DNA of 64,000 nt from Coniella vitis (Eukaryota > Ascomycota > Sordariomycetes > Diaporthales > Schizoparmaceae): assembly GCA_011317545.1 (NCBI GenBank), contig WUJK01000003.1:434001-498000 (forward strand), in the 5' to 3' direction. Below, one piece after another: positions 10,724 through 22,682 of this stretch. The stretch's first letter is position 1. Each line of letters opens with the position of its first letter. Both the position numbers and the translations under genes were made by a program. The notes beneath the pieces are model-generated. The model was not told the origin of the DNA. It worked only from the letters and a program-made list of their open reading frames with translations, and made no database searches.

Positions 10724-12797
10724 TCAGACCGTAGCCGGTTCGTCCAAGTACCAAGTAGGATTCCATCCCTCCTCTACCTCCTTGATCGAGAACCCATTCC
10801 CCAGGTATCCAAACCGGTTTTGCCGCTGAGCGTCCCATACGTACTCAAAGTCCTCGGCTCGGAACGTCTCCAGCATGTGGAAGAAATGTACGCGGCTGCC
10901 AGGGTGAACTGCGACCACAGGGCCTTCCTCCCTGCCTGCCTTGAACCACGACCGTCCCGGCGCAGCCCACGCTGTGCGCGGCATAAAGTGAGCAATGTGT
11001 TCGTTGTAGTCGTTGACGGCTTCGAGCAGCGGTGCAAGTGCGCGTATGTGCTCCGCTTGGGCCTTTTTCAGGATGCGTGTGATATATTTTGCAATGTGTT
11101 CGCTAAGTGTAAAGACTGAGCCGTGGCTGATGGGGGCATTGGGGCCGAGGAAGGCTAGAAGTCTTCACGTTAGCCTTGTATTGTGATTTCTGGATGTGCG
11201 ATACCAACAACCGAACAAGCACTCACTAAAGTAATTAGGCACTCCCTTGACAGCAACCGACATGTAGGCCTTGGGAGTGCTCCGTGTCCATATGTCTCTG
11301 AGATCACCCTCTCGACCAACGATCGGGAATCGCGGGCAAAAAGTCGTGTCGAAGCCGGTAGCACAGATGATGGCGTCCACTTTGAGCACTTCACCAGACT
11401 CCATCTCTATGCCGTCGCTCAGAACCTTTTTGATCTCGCCGCCATATACCTCGACATTTTCCGCGCGCAAAGCCTCCATGTAGCCTGGCGCCGGCGTGAC
11501 GCGCCGAGTCCCAATGGGAAATGTGGGAATCATGATCTTGCAGAGCTTCTCGTCACCGCCGAGCATGTATTGCATGTATTCTCTCGTTTTCGCAGTTGCA
11601 AAAGCCTGGATGGGGCTATCCTTGACCATCTGTGGTTGTGTAAGCAGAGACCCATACACTGCCAATCTTGTACAAAAAGAAGAAGAAGGAAAAAGGTCGG
11701 TTGCGGGAAGGCATACCATACTGAAGTTAGTCCCTGTGTCCTTTTCTAGTGACCTGACAAACTTTTGGTAAAGTTGTTCGTCATCGTGGAATTTCTGAAT
11801 TTGTTCGGCCGTAAAATTCTCTTTGTCGTCAACAGCGATCTCTTTAAGCATCTGTCCGCGGCCAGCCATAACCTGTGCTTGTCTCCATGGCGGGGGAATC
11901 CACGTCGGCGTGCGCACAATGTGGTGTAGTGCCTTGACGTCTGTATATTGAATTTTGACCTCGTCAGCGCTGGTCAGACACGCAATGGTGCGCTGAAAGG
12001 ATTGTTGACATACCTGGTTGTATTGCTGGTAGCAGTTGGATGCCAGACGCTCCATTACCAATGACAGCCACCGTCTTTCCCTTGTAATCGAAATTCTTGG
12101 GCCATGCGGCGGTATGTATCAGAGTGCCTTGAAAGTCATGAAGACCATTCACATCTGGCCACTTCCAGTTACTATTGTCCTCGGTCAGCCATCAGCTCAG
12201 CATCAGCGAAGCCGCTGCCAAGTCCACTTACTTCAAGATGCCAGACGCATTAATCAAGAAATTAGCAGTGTCGTTGAATTGGTCGCCGGTTGCCAAATCC
12301 TTAATCTTCAAGTTCCACAATCCCGATACCTCATTCCATTGGGCTGCAACAACCTGGTGCAATAACTTGATAGACTTCAACAAGTCCTCGTCTCTACACA
12401 CCTCGCACAGATATTCTAGTATTTCGTCGCTGGGTGCAAAGAAAGAGCTCCAGTCCTTCTTTTGCCGCCATGAATACTGATAACAATGACTAGGAATATC
12501 ACACCTGCAACCAGGATACTGATTCTCCAGCCATGTGCCGCCGACACCGTCATTCTTTTCATAAACTACAGCTTCGTAGTGCTTCAGATTCAGGCGCAGG
12601 GTTCGGAGGAGGTTGATACCGGAGACGCCAGCGCCCACACAGACGATGCGCAGGTGTTTAGGTGTACCGAGCGGTGCTTCCTTGACGGTATAGGTCGGTT
12701 GGCTCTTATGCTGGCTTCCGGAGGGTGGTGGAGGAGGATAATCCATCGTGACCGTGCCGACTTCTTCGGAAGAATCGTACTGAAAGGCGTCGCCCAT
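10724..12797 (-). CDS. FAD-dependent Baeyer-Villiger-type monooxygenase
   Basis: A flavoprotein monooxygenase of 593 residues in five exons: 12232-12797, 12014-12171, 11717-11940, 11227-11629, 10724-11154. The phases agree. Motifs: FAD-binding GAGVSG (55-60) followed by E and GGTW; the class B/BVMO fingerprint FxGxxxHxxxWP read as FQGTLIHTAAWP (202-213); NADPH-site GNGASG (227-232); and a late ICATGFDT segment. These enzymes insert oxygen next to ketones using NADPH and O2; the substrate cannot be told from sequence. The first ATG in good position is at 12797; a TTG codon further upstream in frame is not preferred. No biosynthetic backbone gene lies nearby, so this looks like a stand-alone enzyme. 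The acidic, Pro-rich first 40 residues are poorly conserved in style, with no signal peptide evident. Confidence 0.9.
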
Positions 12798-14775
12798 GGT
12801 ATTCAAGTTCCAATGGATGGAGTCTGTGCCGTCTATAAATTAAGAGTCGATCTGGGTGTAATTGCCGTATATATAAGTATATTGGGGGAGGAACGATGGG
12901 TCTTTGGTGACGGTTCCACGTAAGTCACTGCCAGTACTCAGTCAACTCTCCTGGATCCGAACGGGCCGATAGGCAGGGATTAAGCCAGGAGTCTGCTAAT
13001 TGTGCGCTTCGAACAGAAACGGGGTCATTAACACGATGGGAAGTCGGTCCGGTATGGTATAAAGAGAGTAACGACAAGATAAGAGGGGAGGGAGCGGAGA
13101 AAACGTGCGTCTTATAGACAATGCGAGACATGGATAGGATATTTCCTACCGACGGCGCGCAACAGGCGATCACGTCAAGTATGCTACGCTGCTAAGTGGA
13201 GTTGAGCATGGTATGCCTTTGAGAACAGAAGGAGGATTGTGGGCAAAACCAAAAGAAGACAACGAGGATTCAGTTGTGTGGGTAGTAAATGCAAGCATGG
13301 AGCCAAAGGCAAACATCAATAAGAGACCAAGTCCCAGGTTCAAGCCACTGGAACTGTTGGACAGTTTACGGCAGAGAAGCAAATGCGGCCACAGACGAGG
13401 CCTAAACGCGCGGTCTGGTGTCCCGTAGCCATATTCTGCTCTGAGAGCCTCTCATGTTCCGAGTGGGCTACGTCGATGAAAGCCATGCTATACCATGAGC
13501 AGGGACAGGAATTCCTTTGCGGTCATGAGGAGCAGCAGCCGTCAGGAAACGGCTTGGGTCCACTTAATCCGAAAGGAGGCAACGGCTCTGCTCCACTAGT
13601 AAGTCAGAGACTATCTGGAGAGGCTGCCCTAGTCCTGCGCGGAGGCTTGATGGAGGTGGTCAAGAGGGGGTTCGAGATGGAAGAGACGCCGCAAGAATGG
13701 CCGCATGCCCTCGGAGAAACCCTGCTTTCCGGTGGCCACCAGGAAAGAATACATGCTGCAGCGCATATTCCTTGAGGCAGAGAGTGATCTACAGAACCAT
13801 GTGTTGGATGCTCCAACCCAGCAAGCACCGGCTGTGAATTATCGCCCGGGAAGTGGTATCAGCGCCGCGTAAGGACTGAACGAGACGAGAGTCCGAACCT
13901 GTCGTATCCCGTCCTATCAAAAGGCTCAGCCTTTCGCCAAGCACGCGGCGGCCAGTGCTATGTCAGTAAGAATTGTGGGGGCAATCCAATGGCAGTCGAG
14001 TACTGTTCTTTTGTACCTGTCCTGTTCGCTCCACCAAGCTCGGCTCTTAGCCGGCAGCGGAAACGCATCAGATTCTTGGTGAGCCTCTTCATCGACTTGC
14101 CCATTGTCGATCTGGAGCTGGACAAAAGACTTTGGAAGCAGGCAAGGGGGCAGCGTGGCCGGACCTGGTGACCACAGTCCGCTGCCTGTCTCGGGGCTTT
14201 GCGAGAGCCTCAACCAGGAGGGGAGACTCAGCGACTACGGTCAGGGCACAAGCCCCATGGCGATGTGTCCATTGATCGCTTTGCCTGTGCCCATCAAGAG
14301 GGTGGGAGCTGAAACCGCGGTAGTACGGCTGTGCGGCTGTTTGGTGAGTTTGCGCTTGACGTTGCATCCGAGGCCGCGATACATGATGACAAAGGCGTGT
14401 GTATTGAAGCATGCTGCCCGACATAGCGCAGCTTGCATCGTGGTAGCGCACTGGGCCAGTAGGAAGGCCGCTGGGTTTCTGCCAGAGCGGCCCGCTGTAC
14501 GCCCCGAATCGCATGGCACCCACGCATAGCAACTGCTAGTCCGGCTCCAGCCGAGCATTTTTGGGGGGCGAGGGGGGCGGCAGGCCTGCAGCAACGCGGC
14601 AAAGCGGCAGCTTAGTCCCATACAAAACTTTTGCAGTGGCTGCGCTCTAGAAGCGTGTACAGACAACCAATCCGCTGATATTCCTTCTTTTACGAGGTTG
14701 CGTTTTCACTTGGCAGCTACTAATCGGACTCGACTGGCCCGCTCGTCCTAATTTCTAATTTGCCTCTTTTGCGCA
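12798..14775. other. Divergent intergenic region, monooxygenase / HPM1
   Basis: About 2 kb with TATA-like stretches close to the monooxygenase start (TATATAAGTATAT near 12870) and a T/C-rich leader before 14776. Open frames at 13383-13775 and 14089-14666 have no recognisable domain, and several overlap one another on both strands. Confidence 0.5.
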
Positions 14776-16025
14776 ATGTCCTTCTCCTTCTCCTTCTCAG
14801 GCGACGACATAGAGGCGGAGCCTGTGGCCTCCTCGCCTCACAATAGCAGCTTGCCACAACCAGCAGCAGTGGCTCCTCCTTCGTCAGCCGCCAGCGCCTT
14901 TCCCGTGCAAGGCAAACCTCAGCTGCCCCCAGTGCAACATGACTTGAACGAGCTCCTGGCGACTCTGCCGTCAAAGATCGCCTACAGTACCTTGGATGTG
15001 GATCTGGATGGCTCGTCAACGATCCAGATCCCACGACGAGAGCTTTGGGACGTAAGGGTCCAGCTGATGGCAGAGGATGATGGCCACAGCCACGGCGAGG
15101 AAATCGAATCCGGACTAGGCAGCCACGATGTCAAGACGGGCATCTACGAGGGTGGATTCAAGAGCTGGGAGAGCAGCGTCGATCTTGTCAAGGTTCTTGC
15201 CGCTGAGAATGTCTCCAGGTCGCCTGCTGAGGGGCCCGTCCGGTTCATTGAGGTGAGTGGACGCGACCCGAGCCAACCAAGGCTGTGGAGTTGTCACACA
15301 TCTGGCGGCATCGCACTTTGTCCAATTACGGCTCCCTGCTAACAGAGACTTGCGTGTTAAAGCTGGGTTGCGGCACAGCATTGCCATCCCTTGCCCTCTT
15401 CCAGTGGACAGTGGCGGACAGGGCACAAGCACATGCAGCATCGAGCGAGCTAAAGACTTTGAGCCTTACTCTGGCCGACTACAACCCCTCTGTTCTGCGG
15501 CTCGTTACGCTACCCAACTTCTTGCTGGCATGGGCTCTCCAACAGCAGTCACACGATGCAGCTCTGCAGGAGGCTTTGTCGTCGATTGAAGGTGAGCTCG
15601 AGATTAGCGAGCAGATCGTCGAGTCCTTCAAAGCGTTCCTTATCGCGGCCAAGATCCAACTCAACTTTGTTTCTGGAGGCTGGTCGACGGAATTTGTGAA
15701 TCTTCTGTACAGCAGCTCTACGGCCACGATAGTGGACAGCGGGGTCCCGGGCCGAACGCTTGTCATCGGGGCCGAGACGATTTACTCACCGTTTGCGCTG
15801 AGCTCCTTTACGGCCACACTTCTCGACATTCTGAACCGAGAACGGGACAGTCACCCGACGTGGCAAGCAGTGGCTATTGTTGCGGCCAAGAGACTGTACT
15901 TTGGCGTAGGCGGTTCCCTCGATGACTTTGTGGCCAAGATTCGCGATCTCGGGGCTGTCGTTGGCATGCTGAGAGAAGAAACTGAAGGTGTCAGGCGTGG
16001 CGTCGTCCGATGCAGCCTTCCCTGA
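14776..16025 (+). CDS. HPM1: Protein-histidine N-methyltransferase Hpm1/METTL18
   Basis: A class I SAM-dependent methyltransferase of 379 residues from exons 14776-15252 and 15363-16025. The intron falls exactly before the SAM-binding motif I, LGCGTALPSLALF (about 160-172). An N-terminal segment with IPRRELWDVRVQLM and GIYEGGFKSWESSVDLVKVL is typical of the METTL18/Hpm1 family. Later blocks LADYNPSVLRLVTLPN and ETIYSPF match the post-motif regions. Yeast Hpm1 (377 residues) methylates His243 of ribosomal protein Rpl3; the same role is inferred here. The protein starts MSFSFSFSGDDI, a low-complexity N-terminus also common in fungal relatives. Confidence 0.88.
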
Positions 16026-17286
16026 ACGATCAAGAACCACTTGCCATACTAGTCCCGTAAGGCCACCAAACACCAACGCAGGGCTCGTACGATCAAATGA
16101 GCAATGGTTTTTGCAAAGGACATGGCCGAAACGCCAATGTTTCGGGCTCCCGAAATGGGTTTTTTGCACGTCATGGAGGCGACCAGAGATCTGAGACATA
16201 CTTCAGCATTCACGATCCTCGCGATACATTCCCGAGACATTTCATCCCAGAGGTTGTTTAAACCGCCACGCGTGAGGATGCAAGTGTGATGGGCTGTCGA
16301 CTGTTTCAGTCAAAAGAGTTCGCATGGTGACGCACAGTCAAGAATTGCCACCTAGCAGACGCGTCGGTTCGCTCTGCCATCGCACTCATAAAGGAAGGCT
16401 GTGCTCGGCACGAAAGAGCGATTGCTCCGGCTGCAAACCGCATCCCGTTCAATTTCTCTGGTGCAGAGGGCTACTGAGATGTTGCCCCGTATCGGATATC
16501 TCGTACTCCATTTGTGCCGCCATGCTCGCAACGATGTGAGGCCAGCCCCGCCCCGAGGGCATTTTGACCGCAGCTATCTAGCAGGATCAGGCTGGGGATC
16601 CAGCGGATAACGGAGCAGTCGGCTGACGGCAAGTTTCCACCCAGCGGGGTTGGCTGAAGATGGGAAATTTGGCCCCACAATATCGCTTCGATAGATGGAT
16701 AAGACTGCAAGAGGCCATGATAATACACAGTTAGTACCAGCTGGAAATCTGGGGCCGTTGGGCAAGGCGGGGCTTGATTTATTGATTCCTGTACTATGTA
16801 AGCCTCTGTCGGTGAGAGCGCTGCACGGGCTGCCACTATAGTAGCAATGAGTAAAATGTGAACAAGCAAGTATGACAGATGCATACTATGTTGGGAGCAT
16901 GACGCTGCAAAAAGCAAGAGCACAGATTACGTAGTGAACAAGCCAGCTTATAACTTGCTTTTCCTCTTTCTATGCTACAAGCAGTATGCGTACTATATAT
17001 GAAATTGTCGTTTGGGAGAATCGGAGAATCTTAACAATTACATCATGATTTGGCTTGGATGTCAAGTTGTGTGGCCGGAGCAAGATGCAGGTTCCAGTTA
17101 CAACAAGGAAGCTGCTATTTGTGTACTATAGTACCAGGAGTACATAGTATTGCATTATGGCATGGCATGTCTGGCAGATACTTTGGGGATCAGCCAGTCC
17201 GATGAATGATCCAATGCAGGGTCTTTCTGTGAGTCTCAAGCTCGAAAGGCACGGTGAACTGGACGGGGTCTTCTGCGAAGGAGCAG

Positions 17287-17325
17287 GCTGCCACGCTGCC
17301 ACGCTGCCACGCTGCCACGCTGCCA
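17287..17325. repeat. Tandem repeat, 8-bp unit GCTGCCAC, about 4.9 copies
   Basis: Five consecutive near-perfect copies of GCTGCCAC are visible, the last ending AA. It lies in non-coding DNA. Confidence 0.9.
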
Positions 17326-17474
17326 ACCCACAGGAGGCAACATTGAAGTGAGACATCCTGAGATCATAAGATGTCGCCTAGATATGTAGGAACGCCCATG
17401 AGAAGGGGGTGGCGACTTGACATCGCGGGGGAAAAAGAAGAAGAAGAAGAAGAAGGAGAGAGAGGGGGAGAGAA

Positions 17475-17476
<2 letters not shown>

Positions 17477-17510
<34 letters not shown>
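17477..17510. repeat. TG dinucleotide microsatellite, 17 units
   Basis: An uninterrupted TG run just downstream of an AAG/GAG purine tract. It is non-coding and likely length-polymorphic. Confidence 0.95.
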
Positions 17511-17514
<4 letters not shown>

Positions 17515-19078
17515 GTTTCGCCTTTTCGATTTTCCGTCAAGGTGCTTGACGATGGCTGATGGCGGCGGAGTGTGCGCGTGCGCATTGAATTGGCAGCATT
17601 GGCACCCTACGGAAGAAATGAAAGGCAAGGCGGCGCATCCCACCACAGTGACCACACTCTGGGTGGTTCGCACTTTTGGGATCGCGGGTTCAATTCGGGC
17701 ATGGGCGTGCTGCTCTAGGATTGGTGTCCGTGCCAGCAGGTTACATAGCACACCAACAGCCCAGCGACCCAAGGAGCGCTTGACAGAAGGCTGGCAATCC
17801 TGCAGTCAGCAGTCTCTGGTTGCATCGAGCAATGCAGCATGGAAATGCCACTCCAAAGGGGGAGGGGGCCCATAGGAAGCATCGGCACCAAGCAGCCTCG
17901 CGAGTCCTACCAAAAGGTTCCAAGGTTGCATCCATCAATGCCCGGCTGGCTACTCAACCAAGGCAGGAGGCATCAGGAACCGCAGTGTGAGGCAGAGAGG
18001 TTCCGCAAAATTCAATCTCGGCTAATTTAAGCTAATAACGTTAGTGCTGCTGCCATTGGGGCCTGGGGCCCAGGGGCACAGGGGCACAGGGGCAACGAGC
18101 ACATGGGCAAAGGGATGAGAAACAGCGATTGGGGGACGGCCCTAGCACCCCGCTCGTTCGTGCCCTGACGCCCTGATGCTCTGGTGTCCTGGTGGGCGGG
18201 CTTGGCGGTTCCCTGCTGGACGGAGCACGCCTATCTGCCACTCCGCTGTGTACCTAGGTGCTACCTACAAACCATAGTAGTACATCGAAATAGTACAGCA
18301 GCACACTGGCTAGTCTCTGCTAGCTTTGTACTTCGTAGCTTGGCAGCACGACGTCCCATCTTGCATGGGTCTTTGCAGTCAACATTTTTCTGGGGTCTGG
18401 GCCTGGGGATGCAGGGCGACAATGTGACAATGTGAATGGATTGTATTTGACTGCCTTTGCCCTCCTTCGGCTCTCCCATTTCCTGTCTTTTCTTCTTCTT
18501 CCTCCTCCTCCTTCTCACCACCCGTCTATCTGTTCGGTGCTGCCACTCATTGTCACTCCTTCATCATCATCAACACAAAGTACCCGACTTACTGCCGATT
18601 TGGTACTTCTGGCCTGATCCTTCCTTCTTCGTGTAAGTTGCGCGCCGTCCCCGGCTATGCTGCCGTCTCCGTACCTGTTTCTGTGTGACCTCACACCACA
18701 TTCCTGCCCTCACCTGCCTGGATGCGCATTAGGCAGTGACGAATGGGCTACCTTCCCATCCCGTTGATCTGCTGCCTCACTCTTCCAGAACAGTACAAGA
18801 CTACTTCTTGTTTGCCTGCCTCTATACTATCCGCCTTGTCACTGGTCTCCTTCTGCCCAGTCCTTGCGCCTTGACTCACTGCTTGGTGTTTGCGCCGACC
18901 TGCCATTATGGTTTCTGCTCTCAAACATTTACACGTCATATTCTAACAGCGAACCACAGTTTTCATTTCAAAAAAGCCCCAACCCCAACAGGCCCAATCT
19001 CACAACAGCTCTTCCAGCAGACCCCGTTCTTCTCTTAGTCGACGCAAAACCACCAATCTCAAATAACACACCGCCAAA

Positions 19079-19815
19079 ATGCAGTTCTCGGCTCGTTTCC
19101 TCGCCATTGCGGCCAGCCTTTCCCAGGTCCTTGCCCTGCCCGTCCTCACCAACAGCGCCTATGTTGTTACCGAGGGCCAGCCTTTCGACATTACCTGGAC
19201 CAACTCTACCGGCTCTGTGACCCTGCTGCTCAAGACGGGCGCTAGCAACGACCTCAGCACCTACTCCACCATTGCCTGTAAGTATCTTGGGACCAAGAAG
19301 CAAGGGAAACAATCCGGCACGGCGCATTGCTAACATTCTGTCACATAGCCGGTCTGACTGGTGACTCGTATGATTGGACGCCATCCAACATCCCCAGCGG
19401 CACGTACGCCATCGCCATTACCGACGGATCTGGTGAGACCAACTACTCGCCCCAGTTTTCGTACCTCGGAACTGGTGTGGTTACTTCCAGCACCTCGTCC
19501 TCCTCTTCCACCAAATCGGCAACTGCCACGAGCACAGCCACAGATTCTACGTCGACCACTGCCTCGGAGACCACCACTACCAAGTCATCGACGACCTCTA
19601 CTGCTTCCTCCACCGTGACCTCGTCCGCGAGCGGCTCCAGCAACAGCACCTCAACCACTCTCTCCAAGTCGACCACTTCGGCCAGCGGTAGCACTACCGC
19701 CACCACCTCGTCGACGTCTACCACCACCCCAATCAACACCAACGACAGCCAAAAGATGGGCTCGCCTCTGGCCCTCATCCTGCTTACTGCCGCCGCTCTG
19801 ATGATCTGCCAGTAA
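19079..19815 (+). CDS. GPI-anchored Ser/Thr-rich cell-wall protein, Kre9/Knh1-type domain
   Basis: A secreted wall protein of 221 residues from exons 19079-19277 and 19349-19815. It has a signal peptide (MQFSARFLAIAASLSQVLALP), then a beta-sandwich of the Kre9/Knh1 N-terminal or Ser-Thr-rich GPI family (TEGQPFDITWTNSTGSVTLLLKTG ... SGTYAIAITDGS ... PQFSYLGTG), and then about 90 residues of Ser/Thr. The C-terminus has a short polar spacer with candidate omega residues (NTNDSQKM) and a hydrophobic tail (LALILLTAAALMICQ) suited to GPI attachment. The Ser/Thr stretch is presumably O-mannosylated. These proteins sit at the plasma membrane or cell wall, and exact function is unknown in filamentous fungi. 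Transcription start lies within a long pyrimidine-rich leader. Confidence 0.88.
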
Positions 19816-20756
19816 ATGGCGATTGTTCGATCGCCACAGTCTAATCTGCCGCGTTGCAAATACACTTCTTTCTTTTCAGCATGGTGGTAGAACGATTTTA
19901 CTAGGGTATTACACGGCTTTTACGACCAATCTTAATTTTCTTTTCTTCTTTTTTCTTTCGCGGACGACGTCTTCATTCTTTTACGATACTGCGACGATGT
20001 CACAGATACCCATGGGGCAAGAGACACCAAAGTACGGAGACAACTTGTTGTCGGGCGCATTGGTGGTTACGGTTGATTATGCAAGGAGAAGCTTGGCTAA
20101 TGCAGATGGCGGGACTACTGGGACCATCCTGGAGTGTCAGCTGAAATTCTAATTTGGCAGCGGGCTTTGTTCAGGCCTAATATGACTCGGGAAAACAAAA
20201 AACGAGCAGCGGAAAGAAAAATTCTAAGAACATTCTAACAAAAATTTCCTGAGCCATTTTGTTGCTGCGATTTGATGAAATTCTTTGTCTAACACACTCG
20301 AAGGACGTGGATAGTGGTGATAGTAGCCGCATATAGTGTTATTGTGCTGACCCTCGAGTGAAAAGACCATGATGTACATCTTCGCACAAAACGACCCGTT
20401 TGAGGATCTATGCAAATTTCCGCCCGATCCGGCCGTTCCGAGTGATGACAGAGTCAATACATAGTATCATTCCATTCTCGGTGTTATGTCTACGAGAGCC
20501 AAAAGGCAAATCTGCAATGATGATGTGAGTTTGAAGTTCTAGATTTTTGCAGACACGCTATCGGAACGGACACGGCGAGAAGGAGATACTCCAGCCCTGC
20601 GAGCCGGGAAAGATGCTTACTTCCTTCATTGCCTCTCGGGCGCGGCCTCCGAGGGGGGCAGAGGAAAAGGGAATGAGAAAAGGAGGGAGGAGAACGTCAT
20701 CCCATACAAAGATACATTTCATGGGGTACAGAGATACAGGAGCACAAATATACACA

Positions 20757-20943
20757 TACATAGTATATGCTATGTACTCTGGTACTGCTATGATACATAG
20801 TAGTAGCGCATGCAGGGCAGCCAACTAGTCCCCCGTTGGGATCGGCGCTGCACCCCACGAGGGAGCCCACCGATAGCTGGGAAGAAATTTAGGAACAGAA
20901 CGAGTAAGTGTCTAGGTACTACTATGTACCTATATACTATGTA
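20757..20943. repeat. Cluster of four TACATAGTA/TACTATGTA words
   Basis: Exact 9-base words at 20757, 20794, 20920 and 20935, two in each orientation, with related TATGTAC words between. This is the densest cluster of a word that recurs only between genes in this window. Function unknown. Confidence 0.7.
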
Positions 20944-21458
20944 CGCATTCCACATGGGATGGCGGCACGGCTGATTGGACACCAAGGTTTTTCAGTGTCC
21001 TTTTTTTTTTCTCTTGTTCTTTTTCCTTCGCAACAATTTTTGCGCGGATGGATGAATGCAGCCGGGGGCAAAAAGCCAAGTACTCACGCCACTTGAAAAC
21101 GCATTGTAATAGTGTGGTCTTCTTTCCGAATTTGGCCCCCTTTGGGTCCTTGAGCGGTTTCACTCGGGCGTGTCGGGGTCGAGAAGAACGAAAACGGTAA
21201 ACTTGTACCTTTTTTTCCCTTTTTTTTTTTTTTTTTTCCTTCTCTCTGTTTTTGGAGAGGTACTTTGATGGTGAACTCTACCAACCCAGTCTGCTTTCAT
21301 GTACATAAAAGGTAGCTGCTGCATATATGTACACAGCCGCAATGGGATGGGTTTCTAAGGATCTCGATGTCTATTGAGGGGGAGGGTGATGGGGCGTATG
21401 CATCTTGGCGTTTTTTTGGGGGGGGGGGGACCGGAGGCCTGGAGAGTGAAAGAAGGGT

Positions 21459-21475
21459 GGATGGATGGATGGATG
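21459..21475. repeat. GGAT microsatellite, about 4 units
   Basis: A short GGAT run 30 bases after a poly-G tract. Non-coding. Confidence 0.85.
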
Positions 21476-22682
21476 GTCGAGTTTTGTAGATGAACCAATC
21501 GATAACTTCCTCGAATCAGTCTGGCAATCATGTTGTTTACCGCACGTCGGTTGCGTGCTTTGTTTCTGGGTGTTGTGATACAACGACGGATATTGGGAAA
21601 ATTCCAGGCAGTACTACATACATACATACATACTATGTACACACACCATGTAGTCTCTGGCGGGAACAAATCACGGTCACAGTCTTTCCAGGGCAGACAC
21701 GCGGGGTTCTGAGTTATGTAGCATATAGTAATCAGTCACTTCGATAGAGGAGGCCAGAGGGGATGCTTATACAGTACAGATGTGCTATGATGTCAACTAT
21801 AATGATAGAAAGAGCCCGAGTACATCTTGATCCCTCATTTGTTTTTGACGAGCCGACTTGGAGCCCAGCCCGTCTGTTCCCTGTGGTACATCCGTCCAAG
21901 CTCGCGTTTTCAAGCCATGTGCGGATTCCCGGCTTAATTTGGCTACGTCAATTTGCTTACCTAGGGAGGTAATGTGCTATGTACCGAGGTACGCAGAGAC
22001 TCACCGTCTCCTCCTTCACAGAGCGGTATACCTTCAGAGTGCACCTTTCAGGAATCAGCTCTTTCTCTCGTGTCATTCACGTCCATACACGGATAGATTC
22101 CTCTCACTTTGGCCGGTCGAAGAAGAGAATCATACACCAGCACGCACCCATTGTCCGGTTGGGAGACATGAAACTTTTGGGTCGAATTTTATTGTTGAAA
22201 TGCTCTTCGCGACTACACTGACTGCCGAGATAGGTGCCAAGATGCTGAGTTGAATGTATTTCAAGTCTCCCCATTGCCACTGGATAGCCAACGGCACAAA
22301 CATTGCGTACTAAGCGAAATCCTCAAAGAACTGTGTCGGACCAGGAGCAAGACGTATATGAAGCGATTCTATAATGCGGGTCTTTTATATTTGAAACATG
22401 TCGGCTATATTGAACATTTGCAAGACCTTTTGTCTATAAAATTGCCTCCCTTCAATCTCTTCTCGAAAGTCGTTCGGACGTGAGCTCTATGATGCGCGAT
22501 GCGGACAATGCAGTATGGTGCAGGGCAGCCAGTGCTCGTGCGTAACAACCGGTGCTCGCGGGTAAGTTTCCAACTGTGGATGGTATATTTTGGATATGGT
22601 AGATCTTTGCGAAACGTTTTCGACGCGGTGCTGCATCAGTCCATGGTGGCAGGATGTGGATCCCTCTAGGCCGGCGCATGGA

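Larger units (their letters stand above)
16026..19078. other. 3 kb intergenic region rich in simple repeats
   Basis: No supported gene is seen. It contains TACTATGTA at 16792 and TACATAGTA at 17141, an 8-bp tandem array (17287-17325), an AAG-rich tract (about 17434-17455), a TG microsatellite (17477-17510), a CAGGGGCA tandem (about 18066-18093), and a long C/T-rich leader before 19079. Confidence 0.5.
19816..22682. other. 2.9 kb convergent intergenic region with dispersed TACATAGTA words
   Basis: No gene is supported. Six exact TACATAGTA/TACTATGTA words occur here (20458, 20757, 20794, 20920, 20935, 21631), with poly-T runs near 21001 and 21225, a poly-G run at about 21419-21429, and a GGAT microsatellite at about 21459-21475. 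Open frames are short and lack domains. Confidence 0.5.

Noticed and set aside
16471..16923. A 150-residue minus-strand open frame with a hydrophobic N-terminus
   Set aside because: The signal-like start is AT/C-biased chance sequence; the rest has no family features, and no intron structure makes a better protein.
17287..17510. CRISPR-like or regulatory array from the tandem repeats
   Set aside because: Units are 2-8 bp without spacers, so these are simple microsatellites in a eukaryotic genome.
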